NCBI GenBank assembly: GCA_937942875.1
Contig: CALEBT010000055.1
Location: 1-42,062 of the forward strand
Source: an uncultured Ignavibacterium sp.
GTDB taxonomy: Bacteria > Bacteroidota > Ignavibacteria > Ignavibacteriales > Ignavibacteriaceae
Length of the DNA: 42,062 nucleotides
Reading direction: 5' to 3'
In this document: piece after piece, positions 41,996 through 42,062 of the stretch
Layout of the letters: each line of letters starts with the position of its first letter
Position numbering within the stretch: the first letter of the stretch is position 1
The notes under the pieces: model-generated
Told to the model about the DNA's origin: nothing
The model's input: only the letters and a program-made list of their open reading frames with translations
Database searches by the model: none
Translations under genes and position numbers: made by a program

Positions 41996-42062
41996 ATTAG
42001 TTATCCTTTATTTGTTAATAAATTAGTTAATTTTGGTCGAGCGAAGATAAATAAATTTTTTA

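Overview
The window is a low-GC, gene-dense bacterial chromosome segment. Tight overlapping operons, most on the minus strand, make up nearly all of it. The gene set (ccoN-ccoO fusion, mono-haem CcoP, type-2-like IleS, DksA/TraR protein with a Lys-rich N-terminus, SLBB exporter, many small outer-membrane barrels) fits the Bacteroidota/Chlorobiota/Ignavibacteriota group. Clear Shine-Dalgarno sites before several genes point to an Ignavibacteria-like lineage rather than a classical Bacteroidetes. This placement is an inference from content; no rRNA gene is present. I see no tRNA, rRNA, CRISPR array, insertion sequence or prophage.

Layout. (1) 1-3934, minus: priA (3' end outside the window), a putative lipoprotein and an LD-carboxypeptidase. 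(2) 3979-8478, minus: a 1499-residue hybrid sensor kinase. (3) 8585-16894, minus: a housekeeping operon read yggS, divIVA-like, purine nucleoside phosphorylase, membrane/coiled-coil protein, ileS, DksA/TraR protein (split by a one-base frameshift), lspA, rluD. (4) 17227-20365, minus: outer-membrane protein, dTDP-glucose 4,6-dehydratase and SLBB polysaccharide export protein, with an RmlD-like reductase divergent at 20462: an envelope polysaccharide module. (5) 21362-23422, plus: an RNA-rich intergenic area around an 82-residue orphan protein, then a small membrane protein and dprA. (6) 23419-28568, minus: metF, Gfo/Idh oxidoreductase, FucA-like aldolase, ddl, ftsB/divIC, rarA. (7) 28622-31078, minus: penicillin-acylase-type Ntn hydrolase. 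(8) 31189-39532, minus: a complete cbb3 oxidase operon, ccoI-ccoS-ccoNO-ccoQ-ccoP-ccoG-ccoH-tauE-like, coding both the low-oxygen terminal oxidase and its copper/haem assembly factors. (9) 39761-41427, plus: pgeF and an EamA transporter, convergent with an outer-membrane barrel gene.

Most notable: a short unit at 21878-21990 with a perfect -35 box, two adjoining hairpins and a terminator, in which both loops carry the same C-rich anti-Shine-Dalgarno-like heptamer (candidate sRNA or leader). Also notable are a second promoter/hairpin/terminator unit at 21372-21530, a hidden ccoS gene that has no ATG, GTG or TTG start, and the frameshift in a homopolymer of the DksA/TraR gene.
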